A stretch of DNA of 64,000 nt from Chloroflexota bacterium (GTDB lineage Bacteria; Chloroflexota; Dormibacteria; Dormibacterales; Dormibacteraceae), in assembly GCA_005882115.1 (NCBI GenBank), contig VBEG01000022.1, positions 1 through 64,000 of the forward strand. Reading direction: 5' to 3'. Below are positions 1 through 7,142 of the stretch, one piece after another (positions within the stretch are counted from its first letter, which is position 1; every line of letters begins with the position of its first letter). A model generated the notes under the pieces. It saw only the letters and a list, made by a program, of their open reading frames with translations. It was not told where the DNA came from and ran no database searches. Position numbers and translations under genes: made by a program.

Positions 1-497
1 AGCCCGTACTCGATGTCGTACGGGTGCACACCGTAGTCCATGATCTGGAATGTGCCGTAGAAGCCGGCCGGTACTGGACCCGCGAACGGGTGATAGACGA
101 GAAAGCTCGTCCACTGCTCCGGCGTCAGGTCGTTGAGGATCTTGTCGAGCTTTTGCGCATCCTTCTTGAAGCGGTCGAGCGCCTCCTCGCGAGAGAGCTT
201 GCGGAACTCGAGAGCGTGGTCGTTGAGGGTCTCCCCCATCACCGGCAGGCCAAGCGCCGTTCCGTCTTTGCCCGCCACCGCCGCGTCCCAGTTCTTGAAG
301 TAGCCCTCCATCACGTCGATCATGTGGCCGACCAGGTCGCGTGTCTGCCAGCCGGTGCAGCGCGTGTCGACGTTCCAGTTCTTCGGGTCGGAGACCATCC
401 GCGTGAACTTTTCGCGGTCTCGGCGCATGACGGTCATGACCGTGTCCTTGCCTTCGGCCGACATCGGGTTGACCGGTGCGATAACTGCGGTGCTCAT
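1..497 (-). CDS. DinB / maleylpyruvate isomerase-like protein, C-terminus cut by window edge
   Basis: Starts at an ATG (MSTAVIAPVNP) preceded by a strong GAGGAGGGG ribosome-binding site; the frame stays open to base 1, so the C-terminus lies outside the window. The ~165 visible residues resemble the N-terminal four-helix domain of the DinB / mycothiol-dependent maleylpyruvate isomerase superfamily: a long first helix, then TGWQTRDLVGHMIDVM with a candidate metal-binding His, then an YHPFAGPVPAGFY stretch. Known members are metal-dependent thiol transferases or isomerases. The substrate cannot be told. It lies just upstream of the VOC gene in the opposite sense of the reading frame order (both minus), so co-transcription is possible. 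Confidence 0.6.
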   Translation of the reverse strand, partial: MSTAVIAPVNPMSAEGKDTVMTVMRRDREKFTRMVSDPKNWNVDTRCTGWQTRDLVGHMIDVMEGYFKNWDAAVAGKDGTALGLPVMGETLNDHALEFRKLSREEALDRFKKDAQKLDKILNDLTPEQWTSFLVYHPFAGPVPAGFYGTFQIMDYGVHPYDIEYG

Positions 498-540
498 TCA
501 GCTTCCCCTCCTCGAGGTCTCGTCTGGTTGACCACGAACC

Positions 541-1515
541 TTAATGAGCGCCGGTTGTTGCTGTGGTCGGCACAACAATCGGCGGCAAGATCTCGTCCAG
601 CCGGTCGCGCCGCACCTGGAACCAGGGCGGCAGGCTCAATCCGGTGCCGAGCTCCTCGGGCGACTCGTCGACAGTGAAGCCCGGACCGTCGGTGGCGATC
701 TCGAAAAGGACGCCACCCGGCTCGCGGAAATAGATCGACTTGAAGTACCAGCGGTCGATCACCGGGGTCACGTTGCGGCCGGCTGTCAGCAGCGTGTCTC
801 GCCACGCGACCTGGGCATCCGGGTCAGGCGTCCGCCAGGCGACGTGATGAACGGTTCCGATCGACTCTTCGCCTTCCGGTCCCTCCGGCGCCTCGATGAC
901 ATCGAGGACGGAGTGTGGGCCACCCTGTCCGGTCTCGAAGCGGGTCGTTTTGCCCTCCTGGGTGGCCACGCGAAAACCCATCGCCGTGGTCAGGAGGTTG
1001 AACGTCGCCGCCATCTCGGCCAAGGTCATGGTCACCGAGTGGAAGCCGCGGATCGCGTGCTCCTCGTCAACAGGTCCGTCGGGCCAGGGTTTCCAGCGAT
1101 CGTCCGATGCTTGCGCGACCAGCGCCAGCTCGATGCCGTCAGCATCACGCAGCATCAGCGCGTCGGTCTCGAACGTCGTCACCATCCGGTGGTCGACCCT
1201 CAGCTCTTTCAGCCGGTTGCTCCAGAAGCCGAGTGATCCGGGCGGAACCTGAAACGAGACCGTGGTGATCTGGCCGCTGCCGGCGCGCTGCTTAGGCCAC
1301 GTCGGCCAGCCGAAGAAAGTCATCGCCGTACCTGGCGTGCCCAGGTAGTCGCCGAAGTAGATGTGATAGGTGTCGGGGAGGTCCTGGTTGATGCTCTTCT
1401 TGACGAAGCGAAGCCCAAGCACGCCGACGTAGAAGTCGACGCACTTCTGGACGTCGCCCGTGATGCACGTCACGTGGTGGATGCCGGGAATGGTGGCGGC
1501 CACGGCTGCCCCCAT
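541..1515 (-). CDS. Ring-cleaving dioxygenase-like VOC family protein (MhqO/LinE type)
   Basis: 324 residues with two glyoxalase/VOC modules. The N-terminal module opens with PGIHHVTCITGDVQKCVDFY, the usual first strand with a metal-ligand His; the second module begins near GFHSVTMTLAEM and ends with REPGGVLFEIATDGPG, supplying the C-terminal Glu ligand. This layout and length match the family annotated as ring-cleaving dioxygenase or hydroquinone-specific dioxygenase (MhqO, LinE), which opens aromatic rings with Fe(II). It follows the CoA-ligase and lyase genes by one base after their stop, so the three are probably one transcript. The aromatic substrate is not shown by the sequence. Confidence 0.75.
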   Translation of the reverse strand: MGAAVAATIPGIHHVTCITGDVQKCVDFYVGVLGLRFVKKSINQDLPDTYHIYFGDYLGTPGTAMTFFGWPTWPKQRAGSGQITTVSFQVPPGSLGFWSNRLKELRVDHRMVTTFETDALMLRDADGIELALVAQASDDRWKPWPDGPVDEEHAIRGFHSVTMTLAEMAATFNLLTTAMGFRVATQEGKTTRFETGQGGPHSVLDVIEAPEGPEGEESIGTVHHVAWRTPDPDAQVAWRDTLLTAGRNVTPVIDRWYFKSIYFREPGGVLFEIATDGPGFTVDESPEELGTGLSLPPWFQVRRDRLDEILPPIVVPTTATTGAH

Positions 1516-1516
1516 A

Positions 1517-2284
1517 TTAGACCCGGTCTGAATTCATTTCCGAAGACGCTTCGCCTTCCGCGCGAGACCAGATTTCAGGCGCCATGGGCTCCTCCATCTC
1601 CTCCTGCAGGTGCGCCACAAGGCCGATCGCGCGCGCCATCACGGCCAGCCCGCGGCAGATGCGCCAGGGGATCTCCATCTCGCTGGCGATGGCGGCGATC
1701 GCCCCCGTCGCGTTGACCGGCAGCTCGCGACCGTACGCCTCAGTCGCGTGCTGCGCGATGAGCCCCATCAGCCTGACGTGGCGGCCGGCGAAGCCGTTCT
1801 CCTCCGCAAGCGCGAACAGCCTGGTCGTCCGAGGATCGGCCGGCTTGTGGACCGGATGCCCCAGGCCGGGGATGATGTGCTTGGCCGCCTTGTGCGAATC
1901 GACGATCTGACGGGCGATCTTGTCCAGATCACCGGTCGCCGGCGCCTCCTGCAGGGTTTTGGCCGCTTGCTCGATCGAACCGCCAAACCTATCGCCCATG
2001 CCGAGCAGACCGGCGGCGACCGCGGCCTGCAGCGCCTCGGGGGCGCCGAAATACGTCAGTCGTGCGGCGATCGTGCTCGGCGTAAGGCCGTGTTCGACCA
2101 GCGTCACGACGAGAGCGTTGAACATCACCGATTCCTGAGGCGTCGGCAGGCGATCCTTCAGCTCGAGAAACGCCACGTCGCCGAGCGAAACCTTGCCGAT
2201 CAGCTCCTCTGTGAGGTCGTAGCCGCGGACATAGATCTTGTCGACGGTGCTTTTGCCAAGGTCCGACTTGAGCTTGCGGCTCAC
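1517..2284 (-). CDS. Citryl-CoA lyase / citrate synthase-like protein
   Basis: 255 residues from a GTG at 2284 (reads MSRKLKSDLG) that overlaps the TGA of the upstream gene by four bases (GTGA). A longer open frame upstream is only a shadow of the CoA ligase. The fold is citrate-synthase-like: GLGHPVHKPADPRTTRLF matches the segment with the second catalytic His, and IPGLGHPVH and EEMEEPMAPEIW are typical of the short citryl-CoA lyase group, which cleaves citryl-CoA to acetyl-CoA and oxaloacetate. The segment LPVNATGAI aligns with LNVDG of citryl-CoA lyase domains, so the catalytic Asp appears replaced by Thr193. The real substrate may be a different hydroxyacyl-CoA. Confidence 0.65.
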   Translation of the reverse strand: MSRKLKSDLGKSTVDKIYVRGYDLTEELIGKVSLGDVAFLELKDRLPTPQESVMFNALVVTLVEHGLTPSTIAARLTYFGAPEALQAAVAAGLLGMGDRFGGSIEQAAKTLQEAPATGDLDKIARQIVDSHKAAKHIIPGLGHPVHKPADPRTTRLFALAEENGFAGRHVRLMGLIAQHATEAYGRELPVNATGAIAAIASEMEIPWRICRGLAVMARAIGLVAHLQEEMEEPMAPEIWSRAEGEASSEMNSDRV

Positions 2285-3630
2285 TTCTCGACCGTGAGTC
2301 GGGTCTTGTAGCCGGCCTCGCCAAAATCCGATTCCAGGACGAGCTCGACCTTGCTCTTGAACATGAGCCTGGAGTGGATCGCGTTCTCGATGTCGGTGAT
2401 GAGCGCGGGGTCCGACTCGTGTCGTTCGGTGACCTCCACCTCGACCGGAATCGGAGGCTCGATCGAGGTCTCGCTGCCTCGGCGGATCACGCGCGCTCGC
2501 CCCGTGACTCGGGGTCGGAAATCGCCGACGACCGCGAGGATCGCCGTGGGATAGACGTTGACGCCGCGGACGATGAACATATCGTCCCGGCGCCCGATGA
2601 CGCGCTGCCTGAAGCTGGTGCGCCCGCACTCGCACGACGTGCCCTCGATCCGCGCGATGTCGCCGCCACGGAACCGCACCACAGGCATGGCCTCGCGCGT
2701 CAGCGTGGTGTAGACCATCTCGCCGACGGCGCCCGTCTCGATCTCGATTGGTTCTTGCGTCTCAGGGTCGATGAGCTCGACCCATACATGTCCCGCACCG
2801 CAGAAATGCATGCCTTGCTGGTGCGGACACTCGCCGAACAATGACGGGGCGATGTCGCCGATTCCCATCACCTCGGTGACAGTCACGTCAAGCACGCGTT
2901 GGATGTGGTCGCGGATCGCGGGGATGCCGCCTCCCGGCTCCCCGCCAGTGACCACATGCGTTAGAGGAATCGCGCTTGGCTCGGCATCGGTCTTCTCCAG
3001 GCGGTTGGCGAGGTATTGCGCGAAAGACGCAGTCGAAAGCAGAGTGTCGGCCAGGCCTGCCCGCAGTCCAAAGATGACGCGCTCGGTGTCGCCCGGTGCC
3101 ACCGGCACCGATCGGGTTCCGATGCGCAGCAGCACGAAATGCGTGTGACCCGCGACGAATGGTCCCGCACCGAATGTCGTCAGCACCGAGCTGTGCTCAT
3201 GGATGCCGGTCGCGTAGTACGTGCGCGTGCCCATCACTGTCCACGTCTCCATGTCGCCGCGCGTGAGCGCAAGCACGCTGGGGGCCCCTGTCGTGCCGCT
3301 CGTCTGATAGACGCGCTTGACCTGGTCCGGGGTGACGCAGAGGTTGCTGCCGAAGGGCGGCTCCTCGTCGAGCGCCTGCCTCAGCTCGTCCTTGGTGGTG
3401 AAGGGAAGGTTGCTCAGGTCGGCAAGGCTGACGAAAGAATTTCCAATTCCCGCCTCACGGAACTTGCGCGCGTAAAAGGGCGATGACTCGCGGATGCGAC
3501 GGTACTGGCGCTCCCACGCGCCGACCGAAAGCCTCCTCGCTTCCTCCCAGGGCGCCGCCTCGACCTCGCGCTCCCAGATCCAGTCGCGTTCGCAGTTATC
3601 GCCGCGAAGCCTATTCGTCGTCACCGCCAT
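2281..3630 (-). CDS. Phenylacetate-CoA ligase / CoF390 synthetase-like AMP-forming ligase
   Basis: 449 residues of the PaaK branch of the adenylate-forming superfamily, which couples ATP hydrolysis to AMP with thioester formation. The P-loop motif is VYQTSGTTGAPSVLALT near residue 110. VTGGEPGGG, TEVMGIGDIAPSLFGEC and YTTLTREAMPVVRFRGGD are the downstream nucleotide-binding and hinge segments, and CECGRTS plus RVIGRRDDMFIVRGVNVYP are typical of PaaK, including the C-terminal domain. The acid substrate is unknown. The next gene starts inside its stop codon, so this ligase and the lyase are translationally coupled and may act in sequence. It is divergent from the MetE-like gene, with a 27-bp gap that must hold both starts. 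Confidence 0.8.
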   Translation of the reverse strand: MAVTTNRLRGDNCERDWIWEREVEAAPWEEARRLSVGAWERQYRRIRESSPFYARKFREAGIGNSFVSLADLSNLPFTTKDELRQALDEEPPFGSNLCVTPDQVKRVYQTSGTTGAPSVLALTRGDMETWTVMGTRTYYATGIHEHSSVLTTFGAGPFVAGHTHFVLLRIGTRSVPVAPGDTERVIFGLRAGLADTLLSTASFAQYLANRLEKTDAEPSAIPLTHVVTGGEPGGGIPAIRDHIQRVLDVTVTEVMGIGDIAPSLFGECPHQQGMHFCGAGHVWVELIDPETQEPIEIETGAVGEMVYTTLTREAMPVVRFRGGDIARIEGTSCECGRTSFRQRVIGRRDDMFIVRGVNVYPTAILAVVGDFRPRVTGRARVIRRGSETSIEPPIPVEVEVTERHESDPALITDIENAIHSRLMFKSKVELVLESDFGEAGYKTRLTVEK

Positions 3631-3657
3631 GTCGAGGCACAGATTAACCTTGCCGCG

Positions 3658-4686
3658 GTGCAGCGACTTCTACCGACGACCGTGGTCGGCAGCTATCCGC
3701 AGCCCGACTGGCTCGTCGACCGGCAGATGTTGGGCACTCGCTTGCCCCCGCGCGTCCGAGCTCGCGAGATCTGGCGTATCCCACCGGAATTTCTCGAGCA
3801 GGCACAGGATGACGCGACCGTCGTCGCCATCCGCGACATGGAGCGCGCGGGGATCGACATCGTCACCGATGGCGAGATCCGCCGCGAGAGCTACTCGAAT
3901 CGGTTTGCGACCGCACTCGAGGGCATGGACCTCGACAACCCGGGCACCGCGCTGGATCGGACCGGTCACGCCAACCCCGTGCCACGCGTGGTCGGTCCGA
4001 TCAGACGCACCCGCCCAGTCGAGCAACGCGACATCGAGTTCCTGCGCGCCAGCACCGACCGGCCGATCAAAGCCACGCTGCCCGGGCCCTTCACGATGTC
4101 GCAGCAGGCGCAGGACGATCACTACAGCGACGAAGAAGCACTGGCGATGGCGCTAGCCGAGGCGGTGAACGAAGAGGTGCGCGATCTGTTTGCCGCCGGC
4201 GCCGACATCGTGCAGCTCGACGAGCCTTACCTGCAGGCGCGCGCCGAGAAGGCGGCGCGTTTCGCGATCAAGGCCATCAACCGTGCGCTCGAAGGAATCG
4301 ACGGCACCACCGCGCTGCATACGTGCTTCGGCTACGCGCACATCGTCCACAACCGGCCGGGCGGGTACCCGTTTCTCGAGGAGTTGGCCGACGCAAAAGC
4401 CCAGCAGATCTCGATCGAGTCCGCGCAGCAGAACGTGGATCTCGGCGTGCTGAAGTCGCTGGGTGGCAAGACGATGATCGTCGGGGTGCTCGATCTCGCG
4501 GACAACAGCCGGGTCGAGGACGTCGACACCGTGGTCAACCGGATCAAGAACGCGTTGCGATTCGTCGACGCGGAGCGCCTGGTCCTGGCGCCCGACTGCG
4601 GCATGAAGTACCTGCCGCGAGACACGGCTTTCGGCAAGCTGGCCGCGATGACCCAGGCCGCGGAGAAGGTTCGGGCAGAGCTTTAG
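3658..4686 (+). CDS. Stand-alone MetE C-terminal (cobalamin-independent methionine synthase) domain protein
   Basis: 342 residues from a GTG. The protein starts TTVVGSYPQPDW, the standard opening of the MetE catalytic half, and lacks the N-terminal half of full-length MetE (about 750 residues). The zinc site is intact: His and Cys in LHTCFGYAHIV (about residues 221 and 223), a Glu in QQISIESAQQN, and the second Cys in APDCGMKYLPR (about 313). Family members transfer methyl groups to homocysteine-type thiols; short core-MetE forms may use methyl-corrinoid proteins or other donors instead of methyl-folate. No corrinoid protein is nearby. The product could also act on epoxyalkane-type CoM adducts, as relatives do. 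Confidence 0.75.
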   Translation: MQRLLPTTVVGSYPQPDWLVDRQMLGTRLPPRVRAREIWRIPPEFLEQAQDDATVVAIRDMERAGIDIVTDGEIRRESYSNRFATALEGMDLDNPGTALDRTGHANPVPRVVGPIRRTRPVEQRDIEFLRASTDRPIKATLPGPFTMSQQAQDDHYSDEEALAMALAEAVNEEVRDLFAAGADIVQLDEPYLQARAEKAARFAIKAINRALEGIDGTTALHTCFGYAHIVHNRPGGYPFLEELADAKAQQISIESAQQNVDLGVLKSLGGKTMIVGVLDLADNSRVEDVDTVVNRIKNALRFVDAERLVLAPDCGMKYLPRDTAFGKLAAMTQAAEKVRAEL

Positions 4687-4816
4687 CGCCGATCAGGTAG
4701 CTGGTCGACGCGTGCGTTACTGAAGGTGCTGGTCAGAGCGCCGTCGGGCGGGCTGCCAATCGCCGCGCGCGGCAGATGAAACACGAAGGTTCCGTTGACG
4801 CCTGGGTGGAGTGCTC

Positions 4817-4975
4817 CTAGTTGCGGACCCGGGTCGCGACCAGCGTGAGCTCTTCGATCGCCAGTCGGGCCAGCTTGACGGCCCGCGCGTACGCGGCTTT
4901 GCTCGGCGGCTTCGAGCGTCCCTTCAGCGACGCATCGATGAATCGTTTTGCCTGGTCGGTTAGATCCTGCGCCAA
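4817..4975 (-). CDS. Small hypothetical protein, 52 aa, TTG start
   Basis: Unrecognised. The start is chosen at TTG 4975 because AAGGGAGG lies seven bases upstream and the previous stop ends at 4978; an ATG further upstream would overlap that gene by 57 bases. The product is helical and basic (AKRFIDASLKGRSKPPSKA, then KLARLAIEELTLVATRV), with no membrane segment or cysteine. It is last in a three-gene minus-strand set with the 97-aa protein and the membrane protein. No gene is visible in the 130 bases between it and the MetE-like gene. Confidence 0.5.
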   Translation of the reverse strand: MAQDLTDQAKRFIDASLKGRSKPPSKAAYARAVKLARLAIEELTLVATRVRN

Positions 4976-4977
4976 CG

Positions 4978-5271
4978 TCAGCCTCCCTTCAATTCTGACC
5001 AAAATCGGTCGATGATCAACTCCGCGAACCACTCCGACCAGTATTTCTGTTTCAGCTTCTTTTTCGCCAGGTAGTTCCTGAATTCGGGCGTCACCTCGAG
5101 CTCGGCGATCAGCAGCGCGGTGACATCGTCGGGGCGGATCTCCTTGATGTACGCGTGCGTCGCGACGTAGGCGTGCTTGGCTTTCGCCTTCCAGGCCGCG
5201 GCGTCGTCATGCAGGAGCGAGGTCAGACTCGCATCCTTCAGGTCCTGCAGCTTCTTCTGCGTGAGTGCCAA
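4978..5271 (-). CDS. Hypothetical protein, 97 aa, TTG start
   Basis: Unrecognised soluble protein. The only start that avoids a long overlap with the upstream membrane gene is TTG 5271, two bases after its TAG, giving MALTQKKLQDLKDASL. It is rich in Lys, Ala and aromatic residues and ends KYWSEWFAELIIDRFWSELKGG-like, predicted as helical. Spacing on both sides (two bases) marks it as the middle of a tight three-gene unit. No family assignment is offered. Confidence 0.5.
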   Translation of the reverse strand: MALTQKKLQDLKDASLTSLLHDDAAAWKAKAKHAYVATHAYIKEIRPDDVTALLIAELEVTPEFRNYLAKKKLKQKYWSEWFAELIIDRFWSELKGG

Positions 5272-5273
5272 GC

Positions 5274-5606
5274 CTAGGGCCAGAGCACCATGCGCGTGGT
5301 CCACGCGGCCGCCGCAAATACAGCGACCAGCAGGAGCGCAAAGAGGGCGATCGACCATCCGTAGAGGGCGGCCGAGCCACCGTTGATGAGCCAGAGCAGG
5401 CTGATCGCCACCGTGATCAGGCTGAGGCCGAACGTCCCGAGCAGCGCGGCGCCGCTGATCCGGTAGGGCCGCACCACCTTATCCGGCACCCTGCCTGGGT
5501 AGGACTGGTAGGAGGCGATGACGATGCCCAGGAAGACGAGCACGAAGCCGGCGAGCGCCGCGGCGGCGCCCAGGACGGCGAGGACCACGTCTTTGGGCTC
5601 GATCAA
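5274..5606 (-). CDS. Small integral membrane protein, TTG start proposed
   Basis: About 110 residues with three hydrophobic segments: DVVLAVLGAAAALAGFVLVF, then SGAALLGTFGLSLITVAISL, then LYGWSIALFALLLVAVFAAA. The frame is open back to an ATG at 5645, but that ATG lies within the stem of the intrinsic terminator of the preceding gene (5621-5649). I prefer TTG 5606, behind GGCGGAAC, which places the start after the terminator. It heads a three-gene set with two small soluble proteins of unknown role. Function unknown. Confidence 0.55.
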   Translation of the reverse strand: MIEPKDVVLAVLGAAAALAGFVLVFLGIVIASYQSYPGRVPDKVVRPYRISGAALLGTFGLSLITVAISLLWLINGGSAALYGWSIALFALLLVAVFAAAAWTTRMVLWP

Positions 5607-5620
5607 AGTTCCGCCAAGAA

Positions 5621-5649
5621 TAAAAGAGGGCGTGGTACCGGCCACGCCC
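5621..5649 (-). terminator. Intrinsic terminator of the 411-aa secreted protein gene
   Basis: On the minus strand, GGGCGTGG pairs with CCACGCCC (5642-5649 with 5628-5635) around a six-base loop and is followed by TCTTTTA. It lies 30 bases past the TAG-side end of the secreted protein gene. Confidence 0.8.
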
Positions 5650-5678
5650 CCACCCCTGACCCTTGAGGTTGTCTTACG

Positions 5679-6914
5679 TCAGCAGGGACTCGCCGGGGCG
5701 TGGAACCACGGCAGTGGGTTCAGCAGCCCCATGAAGGTGTAGCGACCGCCGAGCGAGGGCACCTGAAGAGGCTGTGATGTGGACGCCGTGCGCATGAACC
5801 ACGGGAGGAGAGCTTCGTCCTGGATGTGGAAGTAGCCACCGCTGTGCGGGTCGAATGTGTTGCTCCCGGCCGCAAAACCGAGCCCGAATGTCGGATCGCC
5901 GGTCTCGAGGAGATCGCCACATCCGTACTGCAGGGCGTTCATGGGGCTTTGCCACGGCTGGACGGCGTTGGTGTTGAACGGGTCGTTCGCCCACTCGGTC
6001 ACTTCGTGGCTCAGAGCGAAGATGTCTCGAGCGATCCACGCCGACGGCAGGAAAAACCCCGCCGTGAACCAGGACGCCCAGACGAAGGTGTGGACCGGCT
6101 GGTTTCCGTGGCCGTTCACCGGGCCGCCGAGGCCTCCGGTCACATGGCCCGCGCCGTGCGCCCCGAGCGCGCAGCAGTGCGTGACGTTGTGGTCGGCGTA
6201 GAGCATCACATCTTTGGTCAGGAAGATCGCCAGCCGCGTCGGATCGAGGTGAAGACGCCCGAGCTCTTTCTGAACGCGGGTCTGGAACCAGCCCTGGTCG
6301 ACGAAGGCCATGGCCACTCCGCGCGAGTTCACCATCACCTGCGCTTTTCCGTGCGGGACGTGCACGGCGACGGGATCCAGGACCACCGGTGTCTCCAGGA
6401 CGAGGTGGTAGCCGGTCCCGACTTTGTCGAACTGGGAGCGCATCGTGGCGTCGAGCAGCTGGGCGTCCGTGTTGCCCGCGGACAGATGGCCCCCGTGGGG
6501 GTTGAAGGTAGTCGCCGGCGTCCCCGAATAATCTCCGGACTGGAAGAGCGGCGATGCGACCACGCCGTCGACGCTGGCCGAGCCGTTGAAAGGCACGCCG
6601 TCGACCGTGACGTCGAGCGGGATGATGTCGACCCCGATGGTCGCCGATGTTTCACTGCCCGGGTCGGCCCCGACCAGGTTGTAGCGGTAGGTCACTCCGT
6701 CCACCCCGTTCACGGTCTGGCCGGACCAGTGTTGAACCGTCCGGGTGGTCGCCAGCGGCGACGCGCCACCGAAACTCGCCGTCGTCGGCTGGATGGAGGA
6801 TTCGTCGACGGGGGGTTCAGACGAGCCGGCCGCCACCCCTGCCGAGGTGAGGAGAACGGCGCTGATGGCGGCTGAGACAGCGGCGAGCGGACGCCGGAAC
6901 GACCCGTACCACAT
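5679..6914 (-). CDS. Secreted protein of unknown function with an HExxE-like motif
   Basis: 411 residues. It begins with a signal peptide (RRPLAAVSAAISAVLLTSAG, predicted cleavage near AGVAAGSS). The mature part is Gly/Ser/His-rich. Around residue 303 it has ALSHEVTEWANDPFNTNAVQ, an HExxE helix like those of zinc-dependent hydrolases; THCCALGAHGAGH, NGHGNQPVHTF and GGYFHIQDEALLPW supply other conserved-looking His and Glu. It could be a metalloprotease-like exoprotein, but I do not recognise a family. It has its own leader (6915-6990) and terminator, so it is monocistronic. The neighbouring 656-aa gene is also secreted and has a similar leader. Confidence 0.6.
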   Translation of the reverse strand: MWYGSFRRPLAAVSAAISAVLLTSAGVAAGSSEPPVDESSIQPTTASFGGASPLATTRTVQHWSGQTVNGVDGVTYRYNLVGADPGSETSATIGVDIIPLDVTVDGVPFNGSASVDGVVASPLFQSGDYSGTPATTFNPHGGHLSAGNTDAQLLDATMRSQFDKVGTGYHLVLETPVVLDPVAVHVPHGKAQVMVNSRGVAMAFVDQGWFQTRVQKELGRLHLDPTRLAIFLTKDVMLYADHNVTHCCALGAHGAGHVTGGLGGPVNGHGNQPVHTFVWASWFTAGFFLPSAWIARDIFALSHEVTEWANDPFNTNAVQPWQSPMNALQYGCGDLLETGDPTFGLGFAAGSNTFDPHSGGYFHIQDEALLPWFMRTASTSQPLQVPSLGGRYTFMGLLNPLPWFHAPASPC

Positions 6915-6990
6915 GTAAGAAAAACGCCCTCTTCAGAAACCTCTTTTGACGGCAAAGCCCGCCATCTCTGGCGGGCTGTTTGGGATAGTA
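6915..6990 (-). promoter_or_regulatory. Promoter and structured 5' leader of the 411-aa secreted gene
   Basis: A TACTAT -10-like box (6985-6990) lies about 70 bases before the ATG. The presumed transcript starts with a strong hairpin: AGCCCGCC and GGCGGGCT (6956-6963 with 6970-6977) around a six-base loop, then TTGCCGTC and a purine-rich GAAGAGGGCG before the start. The leader of the next secreted gene (9114-9182) has the same order of elements. It matches no riboswitch that I can name. Confidence 0.45.
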
Positions 6991-7086
6991 GCGAGACCCG
7001 GTTGCGGTTACCCAAATTAACGAAAAATTTCTGTCAAGTCATTCGAATTAGTCGGTTTTCTACTCAAAACGCACCACATCTCAAGA

Positions 7087-7117
7087 TGAAAAAGGAGGCC
7101 CGGTTCCCCGGGCCTCC
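7087..7117 (-). terminator. Intrinsic terminator of the 656-aa secreted protein gene
   Basis: On the minus strand a perfect ten-base-pair stem, GGAGGCCCGG with CCGGGCCTCC around a four-base loop, is followed by a run of T (7088-7093). It lies 26 bases past the stop. Confidence 0.9.
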
Positions 7118-7142
7118 CTTTGGTGGGGCTGCTTCCGGAGGC

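Noticed and set aside
1517-2635. Longer version (373 codons) of the citryl-CoA-lyase-like gene
   Set aside because: The first 117 codons lie in the PaaK-like gene in another frame and have a scrambled Arg/His composition.
6915-7020. Cyclic di-GMP or ydaO (c-di-AMP) riboswitch upstream of the 411-aa secreted gene
   Set aside because: Only short stretches (GCAAAGCC-like and GGTAACCG-like) resemble these classes. The conserved junctions and order are missing on both strands, so I report only an unnamed leader.
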